64,000 nucleotides of DNA, from the NCBI GenBank assembly GCA_963818685.1, contig CAWFTJ010000004.1, forward strand, positions 744,001 through 808,000. The letters are read 5' to 3'. This DNA comes from CAJCJE01 sp963818685 (GTDB taxonomy: Bacteria; Actinomycetota; Actinomycetes; Mycobacteriales; Pseudonocardiaceae). Position numbers and translations under genes: made by a program. The notes beneath the pieces were generated by a model. The model was not told the DNA's origin. It saw only the letters and a program-made list of their open reading frames with translations, and did not search any database. Positions within the stretch are counted from its first letter, which is position 1. The number at the start of each line of letters is the position of its first letter. This document shows positions 45,868 to 54,974 of this stretch, one piece after another.

Positions 45868-46845
45868 ATGTGCGGTATGGAACTTGTCGGGATGGAACTT
45901 GTGGGGATCGACGACATCAGGGCGGCGGCCAAGCGAATCGAGGGCGCCGTGCTGCGCACCACGTTGCTGCCGGCGAACTGGGCGACGCCGGACCGACCAT
46001 TGTGGATCAAGCCGGAGGGCTTCCAGGCGATCGGCGCGTTCAAGGTGCGCGGTGCCGCGAACGCCATTGCCCAGTTGGACGAATCAGCGCGCGCAACCGG
46101 CGTTGTCGCCTACTCCAGCGGAAATCACGCGCAGGCGGTCGCGCACGCGGCCCGCGCGGCCGGCATGCCTTCGGTGATCGTCATCGACGACACCGCGCCG
46201 CCGACCAAGATCGAGGCGACGCGCGCGCTCGGCGCCGAGGTGGTGCTGGTGCCGTTGGCCGAGCGGCAGAAGGTGGCCGAGGACCTGGCACGCAGCAGAG
46301 GCGCGGCACTCATCCCGCCTTTCGACCATCCGGCCGTCATCGCCGGTCAGGGCACCATCGGCCTGGAGATCGCCGAGGACCTGCCCGACGTGGAGCTGGT
46401 GCTGATCCCGGTCAGCGGGGGCGGCCTCGCCGCCGGCATCGCGGTCGCGATCAAGGCGCTGTGCCCGAACGCGCGGGTGTTCGGCGTCGAACCCGAACTG
46501 GCCGGTGACGCGGCGGCCAGTTACGCCGCCGGCCGGCTGGTGCGCTGGCCCAGCGCCGAGCGGGTGCGCACGATCGCGGACGGCCTGCGTGCCGAGCCGT
46601 CCGAGCTGACGTTCGCGCACCTCCGGGCGGTGCTGGACGGCATTTTGACGGTGAGCGAGGAACAGATCCGGGACGCGATGAGGCAGCTCGCGTTCGGGTC
46701 CGGGCTGGTCGCGGAGCCGGCTGGCGCGGTGGCGACCGCCGGCTACCTCTACCGCGGGGCCGAGCTGCCGGCCGGCAGGACCGTGGCCGTGCTGTCCGGC
46801 CGCAACGTCGACCGGGACCTGTTCGCGGAGGTCATCCGGTCCTGA
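45868..46845 (+). CDS. Threonine/serine dehydratase-like PLP enzyme
   Basis: 325-aa fold-type II PLP enzyme of the threonine ammonia-lyase/serine racemase group. The PLP Lys lies in AIGAFKVRGAANAIAQ near residue 50, substrate segment SSGNHAQAVAHAARAAG follows and the phosphate-binding glycine loop is LIPVSGGGLAAGIAVA. There is no C-terminal ACT regulatory domain, so it is the catabolic or racemase-like short type. A 15-bp tandem duplication at the start (45877-45906) gives MELVGMELVG, so ATG 45868, 45877 and 45892 are all possible starts. Convergent overlap of 14 bases with the MFS gene. Confidence 0.87.
   Translation: MCGMELVGMELVGIDDIRAAAKRIEGAVLRTTLLPANWATPDRPLWIKPEGFQAIGAFKVRGAANAIAQLDESARATGVVAYSSGNHAQAVAHAARAAGMPSVIVIDDTAPPTKIEATRALGAEVVLVPLAERQKVAEDLARSRGAALIPPFDHPAVIAGQGTIGLEIAEDLPDVELVLIPVSGGGLAAGIAVAIKALCPNARVFGVEPELAGDAAASYAAGRLVRWPSAERVRTIADGLRAEPSELTFAHLRAVLDGILTVSEEQIRDAMRQLAFGSGLVAEPAGAVATAGYLYRGAELPAGRTVAVLSGRNVDRDLFAEVIRS
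45877..45906. repeat. 15-bp tandem duplication of a start-codon region
   Basis: atggaacttgtcggg (45877-45891) and atggaacttgtgggg (45892-45906) lie in direct succession and in frame. Each begins with ATG and encodes MELVG, so the translation start of the dehydratase-like gene has been duplicated. Confidence 0.92.
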
Positions 46846-48364
46846 CCGGCCGCACGTGCGTCGGCGGGGCCTCGACGCCACAGTGCAGACACTCGCCCGG
46901 CTGCGGCGCCTCCGCCTTCGTGACCGGAGTGGGCGCCGGGTCCGGACCGCGCAACACCTTGTTGTCGATGAACAGGCCGAGCAGACCGCCGACGACGGCC
47001 AGGACGGCGCAGATGACCAGAGCCATCCGCCAACTGGCGGTGAGCGCGGCCGGCGAACGGTAGGCGGCGCCGGTGAGACTGGTGACCGCGGGCAGCACCG
47101 CGACCGCGAGCAGACCTCCCGTTCGGGCGACGGCGTTGTTCATGCCGGACGCGGCGCCGGCCAGATGGTCGGGCGCAGCGGCCAGCACGGTCGCGGTGAC
47201 CGGGGCGACCACCGCGGACAGGCCGAGGCCGAACACGACAACGCCGGGCAGCACCCCCGCGAGGTAGGAGGCGCCGGGGGTGACGTCGCGCAGCAGCAGC
47301 ATGCCGCAGGCGATCAGCAGCGGACCGATGGTGAGCTGGAGCTTCGGCCCGATCCGGGAGGCGAGCTTGCCGGAGCGCGCGGAGAGCAACAGCATCAGGA
47401 TGGTGATCGGCAGGCTGGACAGGCCGGCCAGGGTCGGCGGGTAGTTCAGCGACACCTGAAGCTGCATCACCATCAGCATGGTCACGCCGCCGAGCGCGGT
47501 GTAGACCGCGAAGGTCAGCATGTTGGCCAGGGTGAACGTGTGGTTGGCGAACAGGGCGGCCGGCACGAGCGGGTTGGCCGAGCGGCGCTGCCGGATGACG
47601 AACGCGACAAGGCCGGCGACGCCGGCGATGCCCGCGGCCAGCACCAGCGGGTTGGTGATGCCCTCGCCGGGCGCCTCGACCAACAGCGCGGTGACGCCGG
47701 CCAGGCCAACCGCGATCATCGCCGAGCTGATCAGGTCTGGTCGCCTGCCCACCGCCTCCTCGTCCCGCGACTCGGGCACGAACCTCAGCGCGAGCAGGAT
47801 GCAGATCACCGCCACCGGCGGGTTGATCAGGAAAGCGAGCCGCCACGACCAGACCTGGATCAACGCGCCGCCGAGCAGCGGGCCGATGGCCGTTGCCACG
47901 CCGCCGAGGCCGGACCAGGCGCCGATGGCGCGGGCCCGGTCCTGTCGTGCGAAGCTGGACTGGAGGATGGCCAGCGCGCCCGGCGAGACCAGCGCACCGG
48001 CGACGCCCTGGATGATCCTGGCGATCACCAGCGTCGTCGTGCTCGGGCTCAGACCGCACAGCAGGGACGCGGCACCGAAGAGGCCGACGCCGAGCAGGTA
48101 GACCTTGCGCCGCCCGTACCGGTCGCCGAACACACCCGCGACCAGCACCAACGCGGCGAGCGACAACAGGTAGCCGTCCACGATCCACTGCAACCCGGCG
48201 ATCGAGGCGTGGAACTGGGCACCGATCTTGGGCAACGCGACGTTGACGATGGTGCCGTCGATCATCGCCATGCCGGAGCCGACGATCGTGGTGGCCAGTA
48301 AGCCTCGGGCGCGCGGTGTCCCCCAGCTGATCGGGTTCGCGGCGGCGGTGGCGGGAACGGTCAC
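46832..48364 (-). CDS. MFS drug/proton antiporter, DHA2 family (14-helix)
   Basis: 510-aa inner-membrane transporter. Motif A-type loop DRYGRRKVYLLG, motif C-type region ALVSPGALAILQSSF and about 14 hydrophobic segments point to the EmrB/QacA group. N-terminal motif D1 is GMAMIDGTIVNVALPKIG. The GTG start overlaps the stop of the dasR-like gene as GTGA (48361-48364), so it is translated with the regulator. A Cys/His-containing tail (CLHCGVEAPPTHV) is unusual for the family. The substrate is unknown. Confidence 0.9.
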   Translation of the reverse strand: MTVPATAAANPISWGTPRARGLLATTIVGSGMAMIDGTIVNVALPKIGAQFHASIAGLQWIVDGYLLSLAALVLVAGVFGDRYGRRKVYLLGVGLFGAASLLCGLSPSTTTLVIARIIQGVAGALVSPGALAILQSSFARQDRARAIGAWSGLGGVATAIGPLLGGALIQVWSWRLAFLINPPVAVICILLALRFVPESRDEEAVGRRPDLISSAMIAVGLAGVTALLVEAPGEGITNPLVLAAGIAGVAGLVAFVIRQRRSANPLVPAALFANHTFTLANMLTFAVYTALGGVTMLMVMQLQVSLNYPPTLAGLSSLPITILMLLLSARSGKLASRIGPKLQLTIGPLLIACGMLLLRDVTPGASYLAGVLPGVVVFGLGLSAVVAPVTATVLAAAPDHLAGAASGMNNAVARTGGLLAVAVLPAVTSLTGAAYRSPAALTASWRMALVICAVLAVVGGLLGLFIDNKVLRGPDPAPTPVTKAEAPQPGECLHCGVEAPPTHVRPVRTG

Positions 48365-49119
48365 GGCCGATCGAGTCCGGCGACGAACTTGTAGCGGTCA
48401 CCGCGATAGACCGACCGCACCCACTCCACCGGGTTGCCGGCCGAGTCGAAGGAGTGCCTGGAGAGCAGCAGCATCGGCAGGCCGACGTCGGCGCCGAGCA
48501 ACTCGGCCTCCTCCGGGCTGGCCAGCGCGGTCTCGATGGTTTCCTCGGCGTGGCCCATCTCCACCCCGAACCGCTCGCGCAGCACCTGATATAGCGAACT
48601 GCCCGAGCTGACGTAGCGGCGTAGGCCGCGGAAGCGGGACAACGGCAGGTGGGTGGTCTCGATGGCCATCGGCTCGTTGTCGGCCAGGCGCAGCCGGTGC
48701 ATGCGCAGCACCTTGGCGCCCGCGCGGATGGCCAGCAGCCGGGCCAGTTCGATGTCGGCCGGGTCCTCGGAGATCTCCAGCAACCTCGACGACGGCTCGC
48801 GGCCCTGGGCCCGCATGTCCTCGGTGTAGGAGGACAGCTGAAGCCGCTGCGCGACCTTGGGCTCGGCCGCGAACGTGCCCTTGCCCTGCACCCGCAGCAG
48901 CCGACCCTCGACGGTCAGCTCGGCAAGCGCCTGGCGCACCGTGGTTCGTGAAACGTCGAATTCGGCGGCGAGCGACCGTTCGGTCGGGATGGGCGAACCG
49001 GGCGGCATGGAGCTGAGCAGGTCGAGCAGATGTCGCTTGAGGCCCCAGTACTTCGGCTCGCGCTGGACTCGCGCCCGCGCGGCCGCGTCCACGTCGCCGG
49101 TCGGCGTTGTTTCGAGCAT
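48361..49119 (-). CDS. dasR: GntR/HutC-family regulator, DasR-like
   Basis: 252-aa regulator. The N-terminal winged helix reads PPGSPIPTERSLAAEFDVSR then TTVRQALAELTVEGRLLRVQ, and the C-terminal UTRA effector domain includes MAIETTHLPLSRF and YQVLRERFGVEMGHAEETIE. Length and context (divergent dasABC, dre sites, nagA) match DasR, the GlcNAc-responsive global regulator that senses phosphorylated amino sugars. ATG 49119 is preceded by AAGGAGG. Divergent from dasA across a 180-bp region with two dre-like sites. Its 3' end overlaps an MFS gene. Confidence 0.9.
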   Translation of the reverse strand: MLETTPTGDVDAAARARVQREPKYWGLKRHLLDLLSSMPPGSPIPTERSLAAEFDVSRTTVRQALAELTVEGRLLRVQGKGTFAAEPKVAQRLQLSSYTEDMRAQGREPSSRLLEISEDPADIELARLLAIRAGAKVLRMHRLRLADNEPMAIETTHLPLSRFRGLRRYVSSGSSLYQVLRERFGVEMGHAEETIETALASPEEAELLGADVGLPMLLLSRHSFDSAGNPVEWVRSVYRGDRYKFVAGLDRP

Positions 49120-49217
49120 GGGCCCTCCTTGCCTCACCAGTCAACTTTAGCCGGAAGTGATCCGAAACAAGTCGGCGGTTTTCCGCACATCGATTCGGCA
49201 TCGTTCTTGACTTCCAC

Positions 49218-49233
49218 TGTGGTGTGGACCACG
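49218..49233. promoter_or_regulatory. dre-like DasR site A in the dasR-dasA intergenic region
   Basis: tgtggtgtggaccacg keeps the TGGT...GACCA core of the DasR element (12 of 16 positions against AGTGGTCTAGACCACT as I recall it). Weaker than the adjacent site. Confidence 0.6.
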
Positions 49234-49242
49234 CTGGTCCGC

Positions 49243-49258
49243 ATTGGTCTAAACCAGT
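49243..49258. promoter_or_regulatory. dre-like DasR site B before dasA
   Basis: attggtctaaaccagt matches the DasR element ACTGGTCTAGACCAGT at 14 of 16 positions. It lies 41-57 bases before the dasA start and 25 bases from site A, a spacing that would put both sites on a similar helix face region. Confidence 0.82.
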
Positions 49259-49299
49259 TCGGTTGATTAGGCGAAACCGGACACGGAAGGACGGCAACA

Positions 49300-50592
49300 G
49301 TGAAGCGCTGGACGATCGTGGCCTTGGCGGCCGCATCGGTGGCTTTGACCGTCGCCGGCTGCTCGGGTGGATCGAGCGGCAGTGGCAGCGGGAGCGGCGG
49401 CAATCAGACCCTCACCGTCTGGCTGATGCAGGGCTCGGCACCGGACTCGATGATGAGCCAGCTGGACGCGCAGTTCGAGAAGGCACACCCCGGGGTCAAG
49501 GTCAACTACCAGGTGCAGCAGTGGGACGGCATCGGTCAGCGCCTCACCGGCGCGTTGGCCAGCAAAACCCCGCCCAACATCGTGGAGATCGGCAGCACGG
49601 ACGCGTCCGGGTACTCCTCGCAGGGCACTCTCACCGACGTGACCGACTGGGAGGGCGACCTCAACGGCGGCCAGTGGAACGCCGGTATGAAGGCCGCAGG
49701 CGAATGGCAGGGCAAGGAATACGGCGTGCCCTTCTACGCGGGTGACCGCGTTGTCATCTACAACAAGTCCCTGTTCGCCAAGGCCGGCATCACCGCCCCG
49801 CCCACCAGCGACCAGGAATGGCTCGACGACATCACCAAGCTCAAGGCTGCCGGCAACGGCGACCCGGCCTTCCAGCCGCTGTACCTGGCCGGCCAGGACT
49901 GGTACGTGCTGCTGTCGTTCATCTGGGACAACGGCGGCGACGTCGCCAAGAACGTGAACGGCAAGTGGCAGGGCACTCTGGAGACCCCGCAGGCCGAGGC
50001 CGGCATCAACTTCTACAAGCAGCTCGTCCAGGCTTCCGGCACCACGGCGCCCAAGGACAACGACGAGGCCAACCCGCAGCAGGGTGACGTCTTCGCCAAG
50101 GGCGACGTCGGCATGATGATCGGCGCCTCATCGGACGCGACCGAAGCCGAGAAGTCCAACCCGGCGATCAAGTCCGACATCGGCGCGTTCCCGATCCCGT
50201 CGATGAACGCCGGCAAGGACGCCCCGGTCTTCCTCGGTGGTTCCGTGCTCGCTGTGCCGGTCAACGCGGCCAACCCCGACCTGGCCAAGGCGTGGCTGCA
50301 GCTGATGACCAGCTCGACCTACCAGATGCAGCTGGAGACCAAGGGCGACTGGATCCCCGGCACCATCTCCGACACCAGCGGCCTGTCCGCCGACCCGGTG
50401 GCCTTCGCCGGTGGTGCCGCGGCCAAGTACGGCAGGTCCACCCCCGCCGTTCCGCAGTGGGCCTCGATCGAGTCCGGTCAGAACCCGCTCAAGGACATGA
50501 TGACCAACGTGCTCACCGGCGCCAAGACCACCGAGGCGGCGACCAAGGATGCCGATGCGGCACTGACCAAGACGCTACAGGCGTCCAGCTGA
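49300..50592 (+). CDS. dasA: Chito-oligosaccharide-type sugar-binding lipoprotein (DasA-like)
   Basis: 430-aa extracellular solute-binding protein family 1 lipoprotein. The signal ends in the lipobox LTVAGCSGG near residue 21, followed by a Gly/Ser linker. The mature part has QLDAQFEKAHPGVKVNYQVQ and EYGVPFYAGDRVVIYNKSLF, typical of sugar binders. GTG 49300 has GAAGGACGG upstream. DasR operators before it and the following permeases, GH3 and nagA genes indicate a role in (GlcNAc)n uptake. Confidence 0.88.
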   Translation: MKRWTIVALAAASVALTVAGCSGGSSGSGSGSGGNQTLTVWLMQGSAPDSMMSQLDAQFEKAHPGVKVNYQVQQWDGIGQRLTGALASKTPPNIVEIGSTDASGYSSQGTLTDVTDWEGDLNGGQWNAGMKAAGEWQGKEYGVPFYAGDRVVIYNKSLFAKAGITAPPTSDQEWLDDITKLKAAGNGDPAFQPLYLAGQDWYVLLSFIWDNGGDVAKNVNGKWQGTLETPQAEAGINFYKQLVQASGTTAPKDNDEANPQQGDVFAKGDVGMMIGASSDATEAEKSNPAIKSDIGAFPIPSMNAGKDAPVFLGGSVLAVPVNAANPDLAKAWLQLMTSSTYQMQLETKGDWIPGTISDTSGLSADPVAFAGGAAAKYGRSTPAVPQWASIESGQNPLKDMMTNVLTGAKTTEAATKDADAALTKTLQASS

Positions 50593-50608
50593 GCCGGAAG
50601 CTGACCTC

Positions 50609-51586
50609 ATGACGGCTGTCTCGACAACACGCGCGGTGGCGGACGATGTTCCGCCGCCGCGCGGCCGGCGTTCGACCGGCCTTCCCCGCCGCCCCCGTCG
50701 CGGGAAAATGGTCCCCTACCTGCTGATGAGCCCCGCGTTGCTGGCGATCGCCGCGCTGCTGGGCTTGCCCGCGGTTCTGGTCCTGGTCACGAGTTTCCAG
50801 AAACTGGATCTCGGCGAGCTGGTCACCGGCAGAACCGTCTGGGTCGGCTTCGAGAACTTCAAGAACGTGCTGTCCGACCCGACCTTCTGGTCGGACGCGA
50901 TCCGGACCATCGTGTTCACCGCGGGCTGCGTTGCCGCGACGATGGCCATCGGACTGCTCATCGCCCTGCTGCTGACCAAGCTTGGCAAGGTGGTCCGGAT
51001 CATCCTGCAGGTCGCGCTGGTGCTGGCCTGGGCAATGCCCATCCTGGCCGCAACCACCGTTTTCCAGTGGATGTTCGACGCGCACTACGGAATCCTCAAC
51101 AAGACCCTGGTCGAACTGGGTTTCTCCGGCTTCAAGGAACATTCCTGGTTCGCCACCGGCGCGTCGACCCTGGTGATCATCGGCATTCTGATCGTCTGGC
51201 AGGCAACGCCGTTCGTGGCGTTCACCGTCTACGCGGGGCTGGTCAGCATTCCCGGTGAGCTCTACGAGGCGAGCGCGCTGGACGGCGCGAGCGGGTTGCA
51301 GACGTTCCGCTCGGTCAGCTGGCCGGGCATCGCCCCGATCGTCGCGCTGACCATGTTCCTTCAGTTGTTGTGGGACTTCAAGGTGTTCAGTCAGGTATGG
51401 GCGATCAAGCAGGGCGGCCCGAACGGCGGCAGCACAACGCTGCCGGTGTTGCAGTACCTGAAAGGCATCGCAGAAAACCACTTCGGCACCGCCGCGGCGG
51501 TCAGCGTGTTGATGATCGTCATCATCGTGGTCATCACCGCGACGTACGTGCGGATGCTGTTGCGGTCGCAGGAGGTGGACCTGTGA
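50609..51586 (+). CDS. dasB: Sugar ABC transporter permease (DasB-like, MalF type)
   Basis: 325-aa permease with six or so membrane segments (for example YLLMSPALLAIAALLGLPAV, LLIALLLTKLG) and the EAA loop ELYEASALDGASGLQTFRSV. It has a Pro/Arg-rich cytoplasmic N-terminus. It lies 16 bases after dasA and ends in a GTGA overlap with dasC. No ATPase gene is present in the cluster; the shared ATPase MsiK would be expected elsewhere. Confidence 0.9.
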   Translation: MTAVSTTRAVADDVPPPRGRRSTGLPRRPRRGKMVPYLLMSPALLAIAALLGLPAVLVLVTSFQKLDLGELVTGRTVWVGFENFKNVLSDPTFWSDAIRTIVFTAGCVAATMAIGLLIALLLTKLGKVVRIILQVALVLAWAMPILAATTVFQWMFDAHYGILNKTLVELGFSGFKEHSWFATGASTLVIIGILIVWQATPFVAFTVYAGLVSIPGELYEASALDGASGLQTFRSVSWPGIAPIVALTMFLQLLWDFKVFSQVWAIKQGGPNGGSTTLPVLQYLKGIAENHFGTAAAVSVLMIVIIVVITATYVRMLLRSQEVDL

Positions 51587-52413
51587 AGACGAGCAGGGGC
51601 AAGCGCATCGGGTACTCGGTTGTCGGCATCGTCGTCGCGCTGATCTTCCTGTTCCCGGTCTACTGGATGGCCTCCAGCGCGCTCAAACCGAACCTGGACA
51701 TCATCTCCACCAACTACGACCTGTTCCCGAGCAGCATCACGTTCCAGCACTTCGTTGACGCGGTGAGCAGGCCGAACTTCCTGGTGTTCCTCGGCAACAG
51801 CCTGCTGGTGTCGCTGACCGCGGTGGCCGCGTCGCTGGTGATCGGCGTGCTGATGGCGGTCGCGCTGGCGCGGTTCCGCTTCCGCGGCAGGCGCGGTTTC
51901 CTGCTGCTGTTGCTGATCGCGCAGCTCGCGCCGTTCGAGGCGATGCTGATCCCGATGTACCTGATCATGCGGGATCTCAACCTGCTCAACGAGTTGCCAT
52001 CGCTCATCCTGGTCTACTTCGGCGCGACCCTGCCATTCACCGCGTGGACCCTGCGCGGGTTCGTGCACGGCATCCCGGTCGACCTTGAGGAGTCCGCGAT
52101 GGTCGACGGCTGCGGCCGTTGGCAGGCGTTCCGCAGGGTGACCCTGCCGCTGCTCGGTCCCGGCCTGGTGGCGACCTCGGTGTTCGGGTTCATCACCGCG
52201 TGGAACGAGTTCCTCTACGCGTTGGTGTTCATGCAGGACACCGACAAGTTCACGCTGCCGGTCTGGCTGTCCACGTTCCAGACCGTGTTCAGCACCGACT
52301 GGGGCGGTACCATGGCGGCGTCCACCCTGTTCACCATCCCAGTCGTGGTGTTCTTCCTGATCGTGCAAAGGAATCTGGTGGCCGGCGTGACCGCCGGCGC
52401 GGTGAAGGGGTGA
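51583..52413 (+). CDS. dasC: Sugar ABC transporter permease (DasC-like, MalG type)
   Basis: 276-aa permease. An N-terminal membrane segment (YSVVGIVVALIFLFPVYWMA), five more segments and the EAA loop DLEESAMVDGCGRWQAFRRV are visible. The GTG at 51583 is preceded by GGAGGTGGACCT and overlaps the dasB stop. The stop is overlapped by the GH3 gene region, so all four genes form one operon. Confidence 0.9.
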   Translation: MKTSRGKRIGYSVVGIVVALIFLFPVYWMASSALKPNLDIISTNYDLFPSSITFQHFVDAVSRPNFLVFLGNSLLVSLTAVAASLVIGVLMAVALARFRFRGRRGFLLLLLIAQLAPFEAMLIPMYLIMRDLNLLNELPSLILVYFGATLPFTAWTLRGFVHGIPVDLEESAMVDGCGRWQAFRRVTLPLLGPGLVATSVFGFITAWNEFLYALVFMQDTDKFTLPVWLSTFQTVFSTDWGGTMAASTLFTIPVVVFFLIVQRNLVAGVTAGAVKG

Positions 52414-52418
52414 GCCGG

Positions 52419-53891
52419 ATGGGCAGCGGTACGAGCCGGGCCGACGCGGAGCTGCGGTCGTTGGCCGCTGGCGTACTGCTGCCCGGGTTCGCCGGCACGA
52501 CCGCACCGGACTGGGTGCGGCGGTGGATATCCGGTGGCCTCGGCGGCGTGTTGTTGTTCGGCCGCAATGTCGTTGACGACCAACAGGTGGCCGCGTTGTC
52601 GGCGAGCATCGCCGAGGAGCGGGACGACGCGGTGGTGGCGATCGACGAGGAAGGCGGCGACGTCACTCGGCTGGACGCCGGTCGAGGGTCCGAGGTACCC
52701 GGCAACTACGCGCTCGGCGTCGCCGCCGATCCGCAGTTGACCGATCAGGTCGCAACCGCCCTCGGCCGGCGTCTCGTCGCGGCCGGCATCACCGCGAACT
52801 TCGCGCCGTGCGCCGACCTGACCCTCACCGAGCTGGACCCGATCATCGGCGTGCGCGCGTTCGGCTCGGATCCGCGCGCGGCGGCGCGGCAGATCGAGCC
52901 GTGGATCCGCGGCTTGCAGCGCTGCGGGGTCGCGGCCTGCGCCAAGCACTTTCCCGGTCACGGCGCGGCGACCGAGGACTCGCACGCGACGCTGCCGGTG
53001 CTGGCCCGCACCGAGCGGATGCTGCGCGAGGTCGAGCTGGTGCCCTTCGCGGCGGCCATCGCGGCCGGCGTGCGCTCGGTCATGCTCGGCCACCTGGTCA
53101 TCCCGGCCTGGGACGAGAAACCGGCCAGCCTGAGCCGGAAGGCCGTTTCCGTGCTGCGCGACGAGCTGGGCTTTACCGGCACGATCGTCACCGACGCCAT
53201 CGACATGGGCGCGGTGACCGGCACGGCGGGCATGGCGGGCGGCGCGATCGCCGCGCTACGCGCAGGCGCGGACACGCTGGTCATCGGTGGCACCTACACC
53301 GAAGAGAGCACGGTGGCCAAGCTGGTCGACGCCCTGGTCGAGGCGGTGCTGCGGGACGAGTTGCCGGTCGACCGGCTCTACGAGGCGGCCAACCGCACCC
53401 TCGCGCTCGGCGACCGCACGCGGTTGAGCGACGGCGACTGGGACCACGAGATCGGCCTTGTCGCGGCGCGGCGCGCGGTGCGAACCAGGAGCGAGCCGAA
53501 GCTGTCCGGGCCGCCGCTGGTCGTCGAGTTGAGTGTGGCGCCGACGATCGCGGTCGGCGAGGTGCCGTGGAGCTTCGGCGCGCAACTCGCGGCCCTGATC
53601 CCGGAAACCGAGGTCGTTCGACTGTCTAAACAGGATGCTTCGCTGGCGCGAATCGCGGCCGCGGCGGCCGGTCGGCAGGTGGTCGTGGTGACAAGGGACG
53701 GCGCGCGCTATCCGTGGATCGTGGACCTGTTCGGCGAGCTGGTGTCCAGTGGTCTAGACCTCATTCGAGTTGAAACCGGAGTCCCCGGCCCTACCCTTGG
53801 AGTGGCGGCACTGGTGGACACGCACGGAGCCGCGCGCGTGTGCCTGCGCGCCGGCGCCGAGATGTTGGCAACCACACGGAGGACAGGTTGA
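52419..53891 (+). CDS. Glycoside hydrolase family 3 beta-N-acetylglucosaminidase (DasD/NagZ-like)
   Basis: 490-aa GH3 enzyme. The NagZ-type substrate loop KHFPGHGAATEDSHATLP near residue 180, with its His/Asp pair, and the nucleophile segment IVTDAIDMGAVTG are intact. No signal peptide is seen, so it acts in the cytoplasm on imported chitobiose or muropeptide fragments. ATG 52419 is eight bases after AAGGGG; GTG 52410, overlapping the dasC stop, is an alternative. A second, C-terminal domain of about 150 residues follows. A dre-like site lies inside its 3' end. Confidence 0.87.
   Translation: MGSGTSRADAELRSLAAGVLLPGFAGTTAPDWVRRWISGGLGGVLLFGRNVVDDQQVAALSASIAEERDDAVVAIDEEGGDVTRLDAGRGSEVPGNYALGVAADPQLTDQVATALGRRLVAAGITANFAPCADLTLTELDPIIGVRAFGSDPRAAARQIEPWIRGLQRCGVAACAKHFPGHGAATEDSHATLPVLARTERMLREVELVPFAAAIAAGVRSVMLGHLVIPAWDEKPASLSRKAVSVLRDELGFTGTIVTDAIDMGAVTGTAGMAGGAIAALRAGADTLVIGGTYTEESTVAKLVDALVEAVLRDELPVDRLYEAANRTLALGDRTRLSDGDWDHEIGLVAARRAVRTRSEPKLSGPPLVVELSVAPTIAVGEVPWSFGAQLAALIPETEVVRLSKQDASLARIAAAAAGRQVVVVTRDGARYPWIVDLFGELVSSGLDLIRVETGVPGPTLGVAALVDTHGAARVCLRAGAEMLATTRRTG
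53748..53763. promoter_or_regulatory. Intragenic dre-like DasR site inside the GH3 gene
   Basis: agtggtctagacctca matches the DasR element at 14 of 16 positions, with a perfect TGGTCTAGACC core. It lies 125 bases before the SIS gene start, within coding sequence, and could repress an internal promoter or block elongation. Confidence 0.78.
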
Positions 53892-54946
53892 CTGGGCAAC
53901 AACAGGACGGCAGCACGCCGGGTGCGTTGATGGCCGAGGAGGTCGCTGACCAGCCGCGACTACTCGCCGGACTCGTCGAGCACCGTGCGGAGATCGCCGA
54001 GGTCGCCAAGGTGGTCGCGCGGCGAAGGCCCCGCTTTGCCCTGCTCGCCGCCCGAGGCTCAAGCGACAACGCGGCCCTCTACGCCAAGTACCTGATCGAG
54101 GTGCTGCTGCAACTGCCCGCCGGCCTGGTCTCGCCGTCCACCACCACCCTCTACGGTGCCGCGCCCGACCTCACCGACGTCCTGCTGGTCACGGTCAGCC
54201 AGAGCGGCGGCTCCCCGGATCTGGTCGAGGTCACCGACTCGGCGCGCAAGCGTGGCGCGCTCACCGTAGCCGTCACCAACACCGAAGGCTCCGACCTCGG
54301 TGGCGCGGCCGAGTTCGAGTTCAACGTGCGCGCCGGCCGCGAACTTGCCGTCGCAGCGACCAAGAGCTACACCTCCACCCTGCTCGGCCTGTACCTGCTC
54401 ATCGACGCGATCCGCGGCGGCGACGGTCACGAGGTCGCCGACATCGGCGAACTCGCCGAGTCCACGCTGAGCGGTTGCGCGGCCGACGTGGCCGAGGCCG
54501 CGCAGCGCTACCGGTTCGTCGAGCGGATGGTCACGACCGGCCGCGGCTACTCGCTGGCCACCGCGCTGGAAGCCGCGCTGAAGCTGGCCGAGACCAGCTA
54601 CCTCTCCGCCCGCGCGTACAGCGGCGCCGACCTGCTGCACGGCCCGGTCGCCGCGCTCGACTCGGAAACCGGCGTGATCGCCGTGACCAGCACCGGCAAG
54701 GGCGCCGACGCCATGCGCGACGTGCTGAGCGTGGTACACGGCAGGGGCGCCGACGTGCTGGCGGTCGGCTCGGCGGCCAAGGACATGCCGGCTGCGGCCC
54801 GGCTGAACGTCGCGGCCAGCGCAGAGGAGGTCGCGCCGATCCTGGAAGTCCTGCCGATCCAGCGACTCGCCCTTGAGCTGTCCCTGGCCAGGGGCGGCGA
54901 CCCGGACCAGCCGCGCGGCCTGAACAAGGTCACCAAGACCCGCTGA
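53888..54946 (+). CDS. SIS-domain amino-sugar phosphate isomerase/deaminase-like (GlmS C-terminal type)
   Basis: 352-aa protein with two SIS domains, like the isomerase half of GlmS. Sugar-phosphate-binding segments are LLAARGSSDNAALYAKYLIE, LLVTVSQSGGSPDLVEVTD and TKSYTSTLLGLYLL, and the end reads NKVTKTR, the GlmS-like catalytic tail. It lacks the glutaminase domain, so it probably deaminates GlcN-6-P to fructose-6-P (NagB-II role) after NagA. TTG 53888, overlapping the GH3 stop as TTGA and five bases after GGAGG, is favoured; ATG 53930 is the alternative. Confidence 0.82.
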   Translation: MTGQQQDGSTPGALMAEEVADQPRLLAGLVEHRAEIAEVAKVVARRRPRFALLAARGSSDNAALYAKYLIEVLLQLPAGLVSPSTTTLYGAAPDLTDVLLVTVSQSGGSPDLVEVTDSARKRGALTVAVTNTEGSDLGGAAEFEFNVRAGRELAVAATKSYTSTLLGLYLLIDAIRGGDGHEVADIGELAESTLSGCAADVAEAAQRYRFVERMVTTGRGYSLATALEAALKLAETSYLSARAYSGADLLHGPVAALDSETGVIAVTSTGKGADAMRDVLSVVHGRGADVLAVGSAAKDMPAAARLNVAASAEEVAPILEVLPIQRLALELSLARGGDPDQPRGLNKVTKTR

Positions 54947-54974
54947 CCCGGACAACAAGGACCGAACCCCGGGA

